NCBI RefSeq assembly: GCF_004770265.1
Contig: NZ_RQGQ01000016.1
Span: forward strand, 1-64,000
DNA length: 64,000 nucleotides
Reading direction: 5' to 3'
DNA from: Leptospira congkakensis
Lineage (GTDB): Bacteria > Spirochaetota > Leptospiria > Leptospirales > Leptospiraceae
This document shows positions 7,263-17,924 of this stretch, piece by piece; the first letter of the stretch is position 1; each line of letters opens with the position of its first letter. A program made the position numbers and the translations under genes. The notes below the pieces were generated by a model that was given only the letters and a program-made list of their open reading frames with translations, had not been told where the DNA came from and did not search any database.

Positions 7263-8888
7263 TTAAAGTTTGTGAGAAAGGATGGTATCTTGTCTAGAAG
7301 GCGTTCTGTCTTCTGGATAGTCCGTACTATAGTGAAGGCCACGACTTTCTTTTCTTAGAAGAGCAGAGCGAACAATCAGTTCAGCCACTTTCACCAAGTT
7401 ACGAAGTTCGAGTAATCCAAGAGATACAGTAGTCCGATTGTAATAGTCTTTCACTTCTTCTGAGATTAGTTTCAATCGTCGGAGGGCTCTTTCTAGTCGC
7501 ATATCGGAGCGGACAATTCCCACATAATTACTCATAATGGTTCGAATTTCTACCAAATCATGGGAAATCAAAACCCATTCTTCTGTGTTTGTAGTTCCTT
7601 CTTTGTTCCAATCAGGAATGAGATCTGTTTCTGCGGAATAACTGAGTTTACCCTGGTCACGAATATCTCCCGCGATTCGGTGTGAAAACACAAGGCATTC
7701 GAGTAGGCTATTCGACGCCAATCGGTTACCCCCATGAACTCCTGTACAAGTGGTTTCTCCACAAGCATACAAATCAGCAATATTGGTTCTTCCGAGAAGA
7801 TCCGTCGCCACACCACCACACATATAGTGAGCCGCAGGCACAACGGGAATGGGATCTGTTGTGATATCTATCCCTAGTTTTTTACAACGTTCATAAATTG
7901 ATGGGAAGTGGTTGATGATATCGTTTGCAGGTCTATGAGTGATATCGAGAAGGACATGAGGTTCTCCTCTTTTTTTCATCGTATCATCGATGGCACGAGC
8001 CACAATGTCACGTGGTGCCAATTCACCCATATCGTGGTAGTCTTTCATAAAAGGTCTACCACCTATCTCTCGTAAGATGCCACCATGACCCCGAACAGCT
8101 TCGGATATTAAAAAACTATTTCCTTGTTCGTGAAAAAGGGAAGTTGGATGGAATTGATAGAATTCCATATTTTTTACAATAGCACCTGCACGGTAAGCGC
8201 TGGCAACACCGTCGCCAGTTGCAATATTGGGATTGGTAGTATGCAGATAAACTTGGCCCGCCCCACCGGTTGCCAAAATTGTTTTTTTCGCCAAAACAGG
8301 GAAAACCTCTCCTGTTTCTGTATCCACAATATAGGCTCCATAACACCTTAAAGGAAGATTGTCTTTGTCCTTTAAATGGTGTTTGGTGATTAGATCCACA
8401 CAGGCATGGTTCTCTAAAATTTGAATGTTTTTGTTTGCATGAACATGGTCAAGTAGCGACTGTTCTACTGCACTACCGGTTCTATCCAAAGAGTGGATGA
8501 TTCGATTTTTGCTATGTCCACCTTCACGGGCAAGGTCCAGTTCTCCCGTTTGGTTTCTGGTAAAAGGAACTCCTAAATCAAGAAGTTCCCTCACCCGAGT
8601 GGGCCCTTCTTCGACAAGGACTCGCACAGCTTCTAAATCGCAAAGCCCCGCACCGGATTCCAAGGTGTCTTTGATATGTTCTTCAAACTTATCCTTGTCA
8701 TCAAAAACAGAAGCAATCCCACCTTGTGCATAATTGGTATTGGATTCGTAGTCTGCTTTTTTGGTAACAACCACTACGGATCCAAGCGGAGCCAATTTAA
8801 GCGCAGTAAAAAGGCCACTCACTCCGCTTCCAATAATCAAAAAATCCGATTTAATTCGTGTCACTTGTTTTCCAATGATTGTATTCAA
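7263..8888 (-). CDS. nadB: L-aspartate oxidase
   Basis: A 541-residue flavoenzyme that oxidises L-aspartate to iminoaspartate, the first step of de novo NAD synthesis; quinolinate synthase (NadA) would use the product but is not in the window. The N-terminal dinucleotide fold is clear (GSGVSG at 20-25). [11 protein letters not shown] and the [12 protein letters not shown] segment are hallmarks that set NadB apart from fumarate reductase subunits, as do the [10 protein letters not shown] and [20 protein letters not shown] motifs. A helical C-terminal domain completes the family length. It is cytoplasmic. It reads in the same direction as the protease gene upstream, 24 bp away, and may share its transcript. 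Confidence 0.97.
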   Translation of the reverse strand: MNTIIGKQVTRIKSDFLIIGSGVSGLFTALKLAPLGSVVVVTKKADYESNTNYAQGGIASVFDDKDKFEEHIKDTLESGAGLCDLEAVRVLVEEGPTRVRELLDLGVPFTRNQTGELDLAREGGHSKNRIIHSLDRTGSAVEQSLLDHVHANKNIQILENHACVDLITKHHLKDKDNLPLRCYGAYIVDTETGEVFPVLAKKTILATGGAGQVYLHTTNPNIATGDGVASAYRAGAIVKNMEFYQFHPTSLFHEQGNSFLISEAVRGHGGILREIGGRPFMKDYHDMGELAPRDIVARAIDDTMKKRGEPHVLLDITHRPANDIINHFPSIYERCKKLGIDITTDPIPVVPAAHYMCGGVATDLLGRTNIADLYACGETTCTGVHGGNRLASNSLLECLVFSHRIAGDIRDQGKLSYSAETDLIPDWNKEGTTNTEEWVLISHDLVEIRTIMSNYVGIVRSDMRLERALRRLKLISEEVKDYYNRTTVSLGLLELRNLVKVAELIVRSALLRKESRGLHYSTDYPEDRTPSRQDTILSHKL

Positions 8889-8912
8889 TCAAAATCCTTC
8901 TTAGAAGAAGGA

Positions 8913-10751
8913 TTATTTTGTATTTAACATTCCTTCAATGTAATCCAAACTTCTGATTAACATATAATCTGGTTTGATGGCATCGTTTACATGTGATTTT
9001 AAGAAAGCGTCAGCTTTTCCATTTTTCTTTGCATATTCTTTGATACCGTTCACATTAAATTTAGATTTTACAACCCCTTCGTGTGGAATGAGAGGGAGGT
9101 GGTTCCACATATCTTCTTCACGGTAACGGAAAGGAAATCCACCATCTGGTTCTTCTGAAACTTCGATGTCAGGAGATACTCCTACTACTTGGATGGTTTT
9201 TCCGGATGGGGAATAGTATCTTGCATTTGTGATTTTGAGTAAATAATCAGGATTGTTTTCTAGGTTATTCAAACTTTGAACGGTTGCTTTTCCGAAAGTT
9301 CTTTCACCTAACAAAATACCACGACCATGATGTTGGATGGCACTGGCAACAATTTCAGAAGCAGAAGCCGACTTAGAATTGATCAACACAACTAAAGGAA
9401 GTTTGGTGATATCTTTATTTTTTGCATATTTTTCTTCATCGCTACGGAATGGAGTTCTTGTGAATACAATCATTCCTTTTTCGATAAACATATCAGCAAT
9501 ATCAATAGCAAGATCCAAATACCCACCAGAATTTCCGCGTAAGTCTAAAATAAGAGCTTTCAGTGGTTTTCCACTTTCTTTGGCTTCTTGTTCCATCTCC
9601 ACAACTGCGTTGGTAATTTGTGTTTCAATTGCATCTTCACCTGGACCAGGTTTTACGAAACCAGTAAGTTTGATATAACCAACTTGCGGATTTTCTTTTA
9701 CGATATGATGTGTTACGTTTTTAATCGTAATTTTATCACGGATCACTTCGATATCCGTTTTTCCTGTATTCCCTTTTCTAGTGATGGTAAGAACTACTTT
9801 TGTAGCTTTTGGACCTTTGATTTTTTTTACCACTTTGTCGAGTGAAAGGTTTTTGATCACCTTACCATCTACGGCAACAATTGTGTCTCCACTACGAATT
9901 CCGGCACGGACTGCTGGACTTCCTTCTAATGGATTTTCTACTACAACTTCACGGCTTCCCCCGCCAGAAAGGATGGCTCCAATTCCTTCAAAGGAACCGT
10001 CGCTGATTTTTGCCATGGACTCTTCCCACATTTCTTTTAGGAAAACGTTGGAATGTGGATCAAGAGAATTCAGATAACCATTGGCAGCTGCAAGAAACAC
10101 TTGTTCCATGCTAAATTCTTTTTTATCTTCCTCTTCTTCTGGAAGTTCTCCGTCAAGTTCTACAAGTCCTTTGAGAACTGGTGTTTTATAAGTTGCTAAA
10201 TTATCTTGTATATAAGAGATCACTCGATCAAATTCTTTACGTGAAAAATTGATTTCTTCCCATTTGGAAGCGATGACGGATTTTTTCAGTTTTTCTTTTT
10301 CGATGAGTTTTTTTAGTTCTGCATCAGAAAGTTTTCTGTTTTCGTTTTTCTTTAATTTTTCTTTTTGAATTTTTTCTACAAGAGTGTAGTCTGGATCAAA
10401 TAACACGAATTTGTCGGAAGGGGAAATTTTAAAAGTTTTTCCTGGCCAAAGATCTTCTTTGTCATCGTATTTTTCTCTTTCGTTAAAATAACTTTCCGGG
10501 TAAATATAAAGTGGGTGAGGCATACTAAGAACGGCAAAGGATGCTGCATCAGTGAAAGCTCGGTTTTTATTGATATTTTTATCAATATAGTATTTATCTA
10601 CCGATTTGACCACGGTTTCGAAGTCTTGGTATGTAAAATTGGTGACTCGGTTAGGAGCTTTTTTTGCTTCCGGTTCACAGGAAATGAATCCTACCGGGAG
10701 GGCAAAACTGAGTAGGGTGAAAAAGGAAAGTAGGTAAACAATTCGTTTCAA
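8913..10751 (-). CDS. ctpA: Carboxy-terminal processing protease (S41)
   Basis: A periplasmic serine protease of 612 residues. The signal peptide ends in GFISC (Cys25), which could be a lipobox. A charged linker rich in Lys/Glu (about 125-170) precedes a PDZ domain (about 255-330, with the [17 protein letters not shown] motif) and the S41 catalytic domain. The Ser/Lys dyad is Ser463 in SASASEI and Lys488 in FGKATVQ, with Gln492 following. CTPs trim C termini of exported proteins. The long lysine-rich segment before the PDZ is larger than in Bacillus CtpB. The exact gene symbol is uncertain because several S41 paralogues exist. Confidence 0.93.
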   Translation of the reverse strand: MKRIVYLLSFFTLLSFALPVGFISCEPEAKKAPNRVTNFTYQDFETVVKSVDKYYIDKNINKNRAFTDAASFAVLSMPHPLYIYPESYFNEREKYDDKEDLWPGKTFKISPSDKFVLFDPDYTLVEKIQKEKLKKNENRKLSDAELKKLIEKEKLKKSVIASKWEEINFSRKEFDRVISYIQDNLATYKTPVLKGLVELDGELPEEEEDKKEFSMEQVFLAAANGYLNSLDPHSNVFLKEMWEESMAKISDGSFEGIGAILSGGGSREVVVENPLEGSPAVRAGIRSGDTIVAVDGKVIKNLSLDKVVKKIKGPKATKVVLTITRKGNTGKTDIEVIRDKITIKNVTHHIVKENPQVGYIKLTGFVKPGPGEDAIETQITNAVVEMEQEAKESGKPLKALILDLRGNSGGYLDLAIDIADMFIEKGMIVFTRTPFRSDEEKYAKNKDITKLPLVVLINSKSASASEIVASAIQHHGRGILLGERTFGKATVQSLNNLENNPDYLLKITNARYYSPSGKTIQVVGVSPDIEVSEEPDGGFPFRYREEDMWNHLPLIPHEGVVKSKFNVNGIKEYAKKNGKADAFLKSHVNDAIKPDYMLIRSLDYIEGMLNTK

Positions 10752-10863
10752 GGGATCTCTCGTAAAGTGGATAGATTATCCTAAGAATTTCCGATTTTCC
10801 AGTCCATGCAACTCAAAAAAAATCGGGACAAATCTAGGACACACGTATATCATAGACGGTGCA

Positions 10864-11871
10864 ATGCGTCCTTTGGTTGTCCTGATTTTCGCTCTTTCCC
10901 TTGGGTTTTGTACTTCCGAACCACAAAAGAACCCAACCCGAGATCCTTATAGTTTGGAGACACTAATTTTCTTAGAAGAAGTGCTTTTGGATGTTTGGGA
11001 GTCCTCCGAATCGAGAGAGGGAGCAATGTCCCGACTAAGATACGTTTGCCGAACTCGAGATACCGATGATGGGTATTTATGTTATACTTGGGGATTACTC
11101 GAATACCACCGAGGTAATTTCGCTGAAAGTTATACTGCCTTTAGAAAGGCTCTAGAAAAAAATCCAAACGATAGCCTCTACAAAAATATGTTACGAATTT
11201 CCGCTGAAAAATCCGGAAATTTACCAGATTTAAAGGCACATTCCAGAGATGGCGAAGTCCTCGCTGTATTTACAGAAACTCAAAAACTCTGTAAGGATAA
11301 CAAACCGCCAAAATCTGAATCTTTTCTATTTCTTGCCGAACGAGGTGTTCTCACAAAGGAAAGTTTGCGACGAGGGGTTCTTGCCGATTGTTTCCAAAAC
11401 TTGAGCGAAGCTGACCGCTCACAAATCCAAAAAGAAATTCGCCTCTCTTCTCTTTCTTATAAGGAACGATTGTATGCCGACCAAATGAAGTCCGATCCAT
11501 TTTCTCGGATTTGGGACACTGCAAGTTATCACAGGGGGGAAACTGGGAAAGAAGCTGTAGGTGCCAGTGCGGGTGTGGTATCTGTTAGTTCTTCTCTTGG
11601 AACAGAAGCGGGAGTTCCCTTGCAAGGGACAACCTTCCGACCTGGTGCGCCCATCACAGAGGCTTGGAAAAAAGTAAAACTTGCCGCCTCATCTGGAAAC
11701 GAATCTCAAGGAAGAGAAGGCATTCGTAGTTTTTTATCTGAAATCCAATCGGCAAAACGAAAGGGAAAACTAGAAGGTCAATTGGCCCTTGCTTTAGAAA
11801 GGGCCGCCAAGTTACTTCTAGAACAAGACCCACAGTATTCTAAACTTCGTTTTTTATCGAAAGAACTTTGA
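10864..11871 (+). CDS. TPR-containing lipoprotein
   Basis: A 335-residue predicted lipoprotein: the signal MRPLVVLIFALSLGFC places the lipid Cys at residue 16. At least one tetratricopeptide pair is visible around residues 75-115 (YTWGLLEYHRGNFAESYTAFRKAL style), with weaker helical repeats after it. The C-terminal region contains a Gly/Ser/Val-rich linker (about 230-255). TPR lipoproteins typically act as scaffolds in envelope complexes, but nothing here names the partner. Its 3' end overlaps that of pdxJ by 32 bp, tail to tail. Confidence 0.8.
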   Translation: MRPLVVLIFALSLGFCTSEPQKNPTRDPYSLETLIFLEEVLLDVWESSESREGAMSRLRYVCRTRDTDDGYLCYTWGLLEYHRGNFAESYTAFRKALEKNPNDSLYKNMLRISAEKSGNLPDLKAHSRDGEVLAVFTETQKLCKDNKPPKSESFLFLAERGVLTKESLRRGVLADCFQNLSEADRSQIQKEIRLSSLSYKERLYADQMKSDPFSRIWDTASYHRGETGKEAVGASAGVVSVSSSLGTEAGVPLQGTTFRPGAPITEAWKKVKLAASSGNESQGREGIRSFLSEIQSAKRKGKLEGQLALALERAAKLLLEQDPQYSKLRFLSKEL

Positions 11872-12619
11872 GATAATCTCCAATGGTTTTTTCCATTCCA
11901 TCCACAAGACTTTGGCTTACTAGTCTATGGCCGATGGATACTTCCGCTAAATGAGGGAGTTTGGCAAAAAGTTTTAAATTGTTTGTGTCTAAGTCGTGGC
12001 CTGCATTGACACCTAATCCCAGTTTGTGGGCTTCTATTGCTGCCAATTCATAACTTTTAAAACTTTTGGCACCATCTTCAGCTGAATTTTCATAAGCATA
12101 AGCAAAAGGTCCAGTATACAGCTCAATCCGCTCCGCCCCGAGTTCCTTTACCAGAGGATACTGTTCAAAATCCGTTTCCATAAACAAAGAGACTCGAATT
12201 CCTTCTTTGTTTAACCTTTCCACCATTGGTTTTAAGGTTTGGAACACTGTTTTGTTTTTTAAGTCAAATCCATGATCGGAAGTGATTTCCCCAGGTTTCA
12301 CCGGCACGAGTGTGGCTTGGTCTGGTTTTGCAGCAAGGACTAGGTCCAAAAACCTATCACTTGGTTCTCCTTCAATATTGAATTCCTTTTTCGGAGATCC
12401 GTTTTTTATCATTTTTTCGTTGTAAGATTTTAGAAAATTCTGAATTTCGAATACATCTTGTTTGGTGATATGCCTTTCATCTTCTCTGGGGTGGATGGTA
12501 ATGCCGTATGCACCAGCATCCAAGATGATTTCTGAGATTAGAATGACACTAGGAATGGATCCACCGCGAGAATTACGGAGAGTGGCGATCTTGTTGACAT
12601 TGACACTTAATTGGGTCAT
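11840..12619 (-). CDS. pdxJ: Pyridoxine 5'-phosphate synthase
   Basis: Makes pyridoxine 5'-phosphate from 1-deoxy-xylulose 5-phosphate and 3-amino-2-oxopropyl phosphate in the DXP-dependent vitamin B6 pathway. The frame from 12619 (MTQLSVNVNKIATLRNSRGG) matches the usual PdxJ start; an ATG at 12640 would add seven residues (MKSFFFP) that do not fit the family. Conserved motifs are GITIHPREDERHI, FNIEGEP, PVKPGEITSDHGFD and GHDLDTNNL. The TIM barrel is complete. It converges on and overlaps the TPR lipoprotein gene. It is cytoplasmic. Confidence 0.96.
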   Translation of the reverse strand: MTQLSVNVNKIATLRNSRGGSIPSVILISEIILDAGAYGITIHPREDERHITKQDVFEIQNFLKSYNEKMIKNGSPKKEFNIEGEPSDRFLDLVLAAKPDQATLVPVKPGEITSDHGFDLKNKTVFQTLKPMVERLNKEGIRVSLFMETDFEQYPLVKELGAERIELYTGPFAYAYENSAEDGAKSFKSYELAAIEAHKLGLGVNAGHDLDTNNLKLFAKLPHLAEVSIGHRLVSQSLVDGMEKTIGDYLKVLSIKNEV

Positions 12620-12723
12620 AGGAAAAAAAAAACTTTTCATTAAATTTCATCCAGGAGAAAACCGTCCAATTTCAAAAAGGTTGTCCCCGAGAGGGGATTT
12701 CCAAAACTGTCAAAAGTACGTTT

Positions 12724-13230
12724 ATGGTCGCAAAAAAAGCAGTCAAGAAGCAGGCCCCGCCCAAGAAAAAAGCGGTAGCCAAAGAAAAACCAACCAAGGA
12801 CGCCAAGTCCTCTTCCCCGAAGGAAGATAAAAAAAAGGCCGTAGCCGGCGCGAAAGCCCCCGCTACCAAGGCGAAAGCCGTACCAGCCCCCAAAACAGCA
12901 GTGGTAGCCGCTAAAGACAAACCGGCTCCTGTAGCGAAGGCTCCGGCCGTCAAAATTGATCCGAATAACCCTCTCGGCAAAAAGTTCAATTGTTACTCTT
13001 GTGGTACGAAATTTTACGATTTATACAAACCGGAAAAAAAATGCCCTAAATGCGGTGCCGACCAATTGGCAAAACCGGCCATCAAATCTAGAATGGCAGC
13101 CATCCGAAGTTCTGAATACGAAGTGGAAGAAGAGGAAGAGCCAGTTTTGGAAGATGATGAACTCATGGAAGAAACGGAAGAATTGGAAGAGTCTGAAGAA
13201 GAGGAGGCCGCAACCGAGGAAGAGGAGTGA
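12724..13230 (+). CDS. FYDLN-type acidic protein with basic N tail
   Basis: A 168-residue protein in three parts. Residues 1-75 are almost only Lys, Ala and Pro, like histone H1 tails. About 85-125 form a one-domain zinc-ribbon with CYSC and CPKC pairs around [10 protein letters not shown], the signature of the FYDLN acid family. From about 135 the chain is nearly all Glu and Asp. The family's role is unknown; the ribbon suggests nucleic-acid or ribosome contact. The stop codon overlaps the GTG start of miaA, so the two are translationally coupled. The lysine-rich tail is not typical of the family as I know it. Confidence 0.85.
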   Translation: MVAKKAVKKQAPPKKKAVAKEKPTKDAKSSSPKEDKKKAVAGAKAPATKAKAVPAPKTAVVAAKDKPAPVAKAPAVKIDPNNPLGKKFNCYSCGTKFYDLYKPEKKCPKCGADQLAKPAIKSRMAAIRSSEYEVEEEEEPVLEDDELMEETEELEESEEEEAATEEEE

Positions 13231-14117
13231 TCCTCCCCGTACTTGGTGGCCCCACTGGGTCTGGAAAGACCTCGCTCACCCAAACTCTCGACCCCAAACG
13301 TTTCGAAATTGTTTCTTTTGACTCACGCCAAGTCTACCGGGATCTTCCGGTAGGCACAACGGCCCCCACATTAGCAGAGTCCTCTCACATTCGCCATTGG
13401 CTTGTTGGTTTTTTAACTGCAAACGAATCCATCAATGCAAGTCAATTCTCCCTCTGGGCTCGCGAAGCCATCGCAGACATCCAATCCCGAGGAAAAATTC
13501 CATTTCTCATTGGCGGTACAGGATTTTACCTTCGTGCTTTTCTTTTGGGGATGTATCCCGTACCAAATGTACCCAAGGAAACCAAAGATTATGTTTTGGA
13601 ACTTCCTTTAGAGGAAGCAAGGGTACAACTTTTTGACAAAGATCCAAAAGCACTCGCTACTTTGTCGCCGCAAGATGGATACCGAATCAAAAGGGCTTTG
13701 GAAGTCGTACTCACTGGCGTTTTGTGGTCAGAGGTTTCAAAGGAAACGGTCGGAGGTTATTTAAGAGATTATCCAAACGTCCAAGTACTTGGGCATTGGT
13801 TGGATTGGCCTCGTGAAATCCTCTACCAGAGGATCGATGAACGAGTGAAAGAGATCACCACGGGTATGTTAGCGGAGACAAAAGAAGTGGTTTCCAAGTT
13901 TGGACCTGACTGTCCGGGGCTAAGAACCTTAGGTTACAATTTTGCGCTTGCATTCCTAAATGGAACCATCGACAGTAATACATTCATTGAGCAGTTGGCC
14001 CAAAGCCATAGAAATTATGCGAAACGACAGATCACTTGGTTCAAAAAAGATCCAATACTTTCGCCCATTTCCTTCGAAGCCGCTGTCCAACTGTATACAA
14101 ATATAGATAAAATATAG
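13227..14117 (+). CDS. miaA: tRNA dimethylallyltransferase
   Basis: Transfers a dimethylallyl group to N6 of A37 in tRNAs that read UNN codons, the first step towards ms2i6A. The P-loop is GGPTGSGKT (residues 7-15), followed by the [15 protein letters not shown] substrate motif, [11 protein letters not shown], and FKKDP near the end. At 296 residues it is of normal length. It begins with GTG, which overlaps the TGA of the FYDLN gene by four bases, and hfq follows after 21 bp. The miaA-hfq order is the same as in enterobacteria and many other groups. Confidence 0.96.
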   Translation: MILPVLGGPTGSGKTSLTQTLDPKRFEIVSFDSRQVYRDLPVGTTAPTLAESSHIRHWLVGFLTANESINASQFSLWAREAIADIQSRGKIPFLIGGTGFYLRAFLLGMYPVPNVPKETKDYVLELPLEEARVQLFDKDPKALATLSPQDGYRIKRALEVVLTGVLWSEVSKETVGGYLRDYPNVQVLGHWLDWPREILYQRIDERVKEITTGMLAETKEVVSKFGPDCPGLRTLGYNFALAFLNGTIDSNTFIEQLAQSHRNYAKRQITWFKKDPILSPISFEAAVQLYTNIDKI

Positions 14118-14138
14118 AGAAATCACTCGGGATGTCCA

Positions 14139-14390
14139 ATGTCGGCAAAAAATAATATCCAAGACCAACTTCTAAATACTGCAAGAAAGGAGAAAATAGA
14201 TCTCACAATTTACTTGTTAAACGGAGTTCCGCTGAAAGGAAAGGTTGTTAGTTTTGACAACTTCACCATCATCTTAGAAAACGATAACAAACAGAATTTG
14301 GTGTACAAACACGCGATTTCTACCATCATCCCAGCAAAACCCATCAAACTTCACAGTGAAGAAACACCGAAAGAAGCGGGAGGAGCCTAA
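14139..14390 (+). CDS. hfq: RNA chaperone Hfq
   Basis: An 83-residue Sm-like protein, a hexameric RNA chaperone that pairs small RNAs with mRNAs. The Sm1 motif ([14 protein letters not shown]) and the Sm2 motif VYKHAIST with Lys57-His58 are intact, as is the N-terminal [13 protein letters not shown] helix. The tail is short and ends in Gly-Gly-Ala. It sits directly after miaA and probably shares its transcript. Its presence implies sRNA-based regulation in this organism. Confidence 0.97.
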   Translation: MSAKNNIQDQLLNTARKEKIDLTIYLLNGVPLKGKVVSFDNFTIILENDNKQNLVYKHAISTIIPAKPIKLHSEETPKEAGGA

Positions 14391-14442
14391 CTCTTTTCTG
14401 GTTTTCCTCTGTTTCGATTACTAAATTCTGGTTCCAAACCCT

Positions 14443-15513
14443 ATGGCAAAATTACCAAAAGAATCCCCGGTTGTCCTCATTATGGCTGGTGGAAAGGGGG
14501 AGAGGTTTTGGCCTCGCTCCCGCACCAATTCTCCCAAACAACTTCAGAAAGTTTATTCTAATAAAACTCTTCTTCGTGAGACCATTGATCGTGCTCTCAC
14601 CATTACAACTCTCGACAGAATTTATATTGGAACCAACGCCAACTTAAAAGCGGAGATTCTCAAAAAAGATCCTAAGTTTCCTTCTACCAATTTCATTTTA
14701 GAACCAGAGGGAAAAAATACTGCGCCGATCATCGCTCTTTCGGCCCTTTACTTCCAGAAAAAATTTGGGAATCCAAATCTCATTGTATTGTCAGCAGATG
14801 CTTTTATTGATCCCATCAAAGAATTTACTAAAACCATAGAACAAGCTTTATACGAGACGGAAAATGGAATGGTTCTTCTCGGTGTCAAACCGAATCGCCC
14901 GGAAGTGGGATACGGTTATATTAGTACCGGAAAACCAACTGATGTAGGTTATACGGTAAAAGCTTTTTTTGAAAAACCTGATTTTAAAACCGCTCTAAAA
15001 TATATTAAAAAGAAGAATTTTTATTGGAATCCAGGGATTTTTCTATTCAGGACAGAAACCATTCTTTCTGAATTGGAACGTCATGCCCCTCATATTTTAG
15101 GTCCTTTAAAAAATGGATTTCCTTTTAAGAGTTTTGGGGATTTAAAAACTGCCTTCCAAATGCTTCCTTCGGAAGCGATTGATACTGCCATTATGGAAAA
15201 ATCCAATCGGATCCGAATGGTGGAAGCAACCTTCAATTGGGATGATGTAGGGTCTTGGATGTCACTCGAACGAATTTTACCGGGTGATAAAGAAAAGAAC
15301 CACCACCAAGGAAAAGAAGTGCTATACCATAAGGCTTCCGGAAATATTTCTTCCGTTCAGAAGGAACTCATTGCCTTTCTTGGTGTTAAAGATCTCATCG
15401 TTGTGGAAGAACCAGACGTTTTACTTGTCACTTCTCGTGATGGAGTTGGTGATATCAAAGCGATGTTATCCACAATGAGGAAAAATAAAGTTTTACAAAA
15501 GTACCTCGACTAG
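14443..15513 (+). CDS. manC: Mannose-1-phosphate guanylyltransferase
   Basis: Makes GDP-mannose from mannose 1-phosphate and GTP for glycan synthesis. The nucleotide-binding signature [12 protein letters not shown] starts at Gly16, EPEGKNTAP follows near residue 85, and the sugar-binding FxEKPD and NWDDVGSW motifs are present. At 356 residues it is the single-domain form without the C-terminal phosphomannose isomerase domain found in bifunctional enzymes. The ribosome site is weak. No other GDP-sugar genes are adjacent. Confidence 0.93.
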   Translation: MAKLPKESPVVLIMAGGKGERFWPRSRTNSPKQLQKVYSNKTLLRETIDRALTITTLDRIYIGTNANLKAEILKKDPKFPSTNFILEPEGKNTAPIIALSALYFQKKFGNPNLIVLSADAFIDPIKEFTKTIEQALYETENGMVLLGVKPNRPEVGYGYISTGKPTDVGYTVKAFFEKPDFKTALKYIKKKNFYWNPGIFLFRTETILSELERHAPHILGPLKNGFPFKSFGDLKTAFQMLPSEAIDTAIMEKSNRIRMVEATFNWDDVGSWMSLERILPGDKEKNHHQGKEVLYHKASGNISSVQKELIAFLGVKDLIVVEEPDVLLVTSRDGVGDIKAMLSTMRKNKVLQKYLD

Positions 15514-15550
15514 AAATTTGACAGAACAGGCTTGATATAAGGAGGAAGGA

Positions 15551-15643
15551 ATGCCTTCCGGAAAAAAGAGAAAGCGTAGAAAAATCGCAACCCACAAACG
15601 TAAGAAAAAACGCAGAGCCAACAGACACAAAAAGAAGAAATAA
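15551..15643 (+). CDS. COX24/bS22-like basic ribosomal peptide
   Basis: A 30-codon gene, MPSGKKRKRRKIATHKRKKK and ten further residues, almost entirely Lys, Arg and His. It matches the AURKAIP1/COX24 pattern, the family of the mitochondrial small-subunit protein mS38 and of the 33-residue actinobacterial protein bS22. A strong GGAGGAAGG ribosome site lies directly before the ATG. It is therefore likely a small-subunit ribosomal protein. It is short enough to be missed by automatic gene calling. Confidence 0.85.
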   Translation: MPSGKKRKRRKIATHKRKKKRRANRHKKKK

Positions 15644-15684
15644 TCTTTCTTCAGTGACTTAATGTTTCCTCCGATAGATTTGTT

Positions 15685-16422
15685 ATGAAACAAGTCTGGA
15701 GGAAACAGAAACCCCGCACACCCGGTTTCATTCGAGCATTCACCATGGAAACTCCTCTTGGAGATGTCCTGGAGGCTGAGTTCAACTTTCACGAACGTCT
15801 CGTTCGTTTAGCTGTCGAAATCAAAGAAGAGAAGGGTCGGATGTATGGTGCCACTGTCAAAAACGGTACCGTACAAGCTGAGAAGGATATTACTTCTGGC
15901 CGTGCCTATCCTGTGTTTCGAAAGCTTTGGCCCTTTCGTGAATATTTTAGTGCCCTCCCCGACAAAGACATGCTTGCATGCATTGGTGGGGCGTACGAAA
16001 TTTATCCCCCCTTTGTACCTGATGCCCAAGAGAAAGGTCGTTCTTCAAAACTTCCTTTTGAATCTTCACTTTTTCCTTCTACCCGTTATGATTCTATTTT
16101 TGGGATTGTTCGCGAAACCCGTTTCCAACGTTGGAGAAGGGAAAGGCGTGCCGCGAGAGAGGCTCGAGGATCGCTCTGGCTGCGTTTTAAGAGACGGGTC
16201 TGGGGTGATTTGCAAGATATCTGTATGGGCGTTGGATTCGGATGTTTGGTTTATTACCTCTATTATGATTATGTCGTATTAGGACTGACTTTGGGAATTT
16301 TGGGTATGGCCGCTGGGCTCCTGGATTTTCTTGTGAGAAAACGTTCTGTCTTAATGACAAAAGTGTTGTCATTTCTCAGTTTCGGTTCATATTTTTTCTA
16401 TAATGGCTACGTCTACTTTTAG
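15685..16422 (+). CDS. Conserved membrane protein of unknown function
   Basis: A 245-residue protein in two parts. Residues 1-150 are soluble and beta-rich, with a conserved-looking FTMETPLGDVLEAEFNFHERLVRL segment and an Arg-rich stretch (RWRRERRAAREARG, about 150-165). Residues 170-245 hold three hydrophobic helices. No family is recognised. The Arg-rich loop before the first helix predicts a cytoplasmic N domain. It lies in a rightward run with manC and cheW, but with no overlap that would show coupling. Confidence 0.7.
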   Translation: MKQVWRKQKPRTPGFIRAFTMETPLGDVLEAEFNFHERLVRLAVEIKEEKGRMYGATVKNGTVQAEKDITSGRAYPVFRKLWPFREYFSALPDKDMLACIGGAYEIYPPFVPDAQEKGRSSKLPFESSLFPSTRYDSIFGIVRETRFQRWRRERRAAREARGSLWLRFKRRVWGDLQDICMGVGFGCLVYYLYYDYVVLGLTLGILGMAAGLLDFLVRKRSVLMTKVLSFLSFGSYFFYNGYVYF

Positions 16423-16449
16423 TGCGTAGGTTACATTGTAGAAAGTTAT

Positions 16450-16926
16450 ATGGCAAAAGAAACATCATCGGCAAACCAATTCATTCATGAGCAGTATATA
16501 ATATTCAATTTGGGCGATGAAGAATATGCGATTCCCATCACCATTGTCGAAGAAATTGTCAAAATCACCAACCTAATCCGTGTTCCACAATCCAAAAGTT
16601 TTTTTGCAGGAATTATGGACATTCGTGGAAAAGTAGTTCGGATGATTGACCTTGCCAAACGGCTTAACATCAAAAATATTTCAGAAACCGCAGACAGAGC
16701 CATCGTCATCAATGTTTCTGGAAAATCCATTGGTGTGATTGTGGATAAGGTTTCCCATGTGGTTCATTTTCCAGCAAACCAAGTGGATCCACCTCCACCA
16801 TCAGTGAAAGGAATTTCATCTAGATACATCACGGGTGTGGGTAAAAAAGACAGTCGATTCATTATCCTCATCGACATTGAAAAAATCTTAACCGTGGAAG
16901 AAGTTACCGAACTTGCAACCGTCTAA
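16450..16926 (+). CDS. cheW: Chemotaxis coupling protein CheW
   Basis: A 158-residue single-domain CheW that links methyl-accepting chemoreceptors to the kinase CheA. The typical motifs are visible: [12 protein letters not shown] near the start, [28 protein letters not shown] and the [11 protein letters not shown] strand. It is not within a chemotaxis operon here; the next gene is a PhoU-like protein 33 bp on. Leptospira carry several CheW paralogues, so this may serve a specific receptor set. Confidence 0.93.
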   Translation: MAKETSSANQFIHEQYIIFNLGDEEYAIPITIVEEIVKITNLIRVPQSKSFFAGIMDIRGKVVRMIDLAKRLNIKNISETADRAIVINVSGKSIGVIVDKVSHVVHFPANQVDPPPPSVKGISSRYITGVGKKDSRFIILIDIEKILTVEEVTELATV

Positions 16927-16959
16927 CGGTGCAAGGGTTCTCTTTCTGTATTATTAAAT

Positions 16960-17676
16960 ATGATCATCTCTAAGTTTTATTATTTAAGAAAAAATTTGTA
17001 CTCCATGGCAGAACTTGTTTTGGAGCAGGTGATTCTTTTAAGTGAAGCTTTGGAAGATGATGATTATGCCCAAGCAGAACGGATTGTAGAACGAGATGAT
17101 CTGATTGATGATTTGGAAAAGGAAAATGATAACCTTTCCCAAAATGCCATTTTAGAAGCGGTGAGTAATCGTAACATTCTCGGAATGGGTGATGTAGACA
17201 ACGATATCGTTTTAAAAAAAGATCCCCTTCGGTTTGCACTCTCTGCCATTCGGATTACCAGAAACATGGAACGGATGGGAGACCAAGTGGTCAATTGTGC
17301 CGATGTCTTTCGTCACAAAACCATTCGCAAAGGCCTATTCAAAAACGAAGAACCAATGACTCTCATTTTATCTCGAGTGACTACACTTGCAGGAATGGCC
17401 ATAGAATCTCTCGTAGAAGAAAAAGAAAGATTTATGGGCAGTGTCAATACCCTGGAAGATGAGTTAAACGCACTTTGTGACCAAGCTTTTCAAAAGTATA
17501 GGTCCGTTCCTGATATGGAAAAACAAGAATTTGCTGATGTATACCGAATCATTCTCGCACTTGAGAGGTTAGGTGATTATGCGGTAAACGTTGCGGAAGA
17601 ACTTGTGCGACTCAATACAGGAAAAGACATCCGCCATTTGGAAAATACTGGCAATAACCGTAATTTATATCAGTAG
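16960..17676 (+). CDS. PhoU-domain protein
   Basis: A 238-residue all-helical protein with two PhoU-like three-helix bundles. Each has the E-x3-D-x3-R metal-site pattern, seen in [18 protein letters not shown] (about 100-117) and again in [17 protein letters not shown] near residue 205. PhoU proteins modulate phosphate uptake by Pst and the PhoR kinase, or act with Pit-type carriers. No pst or phoBR genes are nearby, so the partner is unknown. The start at 16960 gives a slightly longer N terminus than [12 protein letters not shown] (about 17005), which is an alternative. Confidence 0.88.
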   Translation: MIISKFYYLRKNLYSMAELVLEQVILLSEALEDDDYAQAERIVERDDLIDDLEKENDNLSQNAILEAVSNRNILGMGDVDNDIVLKKDPLRFALSAIRITRNMERMGDQVVNCADVFRHKTIRKGLFKNEEPMTLILSRVTTLAGMAIESLVEEKERFMGSVNTLEDELNALCDQAFQKYRSVPDMEKQEFADVYRIILALERLGDYAVNVAEELVRLNTGKDIRHLENTGNNRNLYQ

Positions 17677-17924
17677 TCAAATAACGAAACATTAGTTGGG
17701 AATAGACTAACAAAGTTCAACTCCACAACTTTCCTGTGTTTTAATGACTTTATATTACCAATAAAACTTCTATTTTCTCCTGATTCTACCCACTCAAATT
17801 CAGTTAGATGGGAAGAGGTTGAGTGCCATTAACGGCCTCCGAGTTTGTTTTGTAATCAGTCACTGAAAATTAAAATTCTTGATTCTATCGTTAAATCGAG
17901 AGTTATCATTATTTAAGTTATAAA

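Noticed and set aside
12672..12989. 105-residue leftward open frame
   Set aside because: It is the shadow of the lysine/alanine-rich FYDLN gene; low-complexity composition makes the complement open too.
17677..17924. Small RNA or gene in the 248-bp gap
   Set aside because: No hairpin with T-run, promoter pair or open frame could be supported there.
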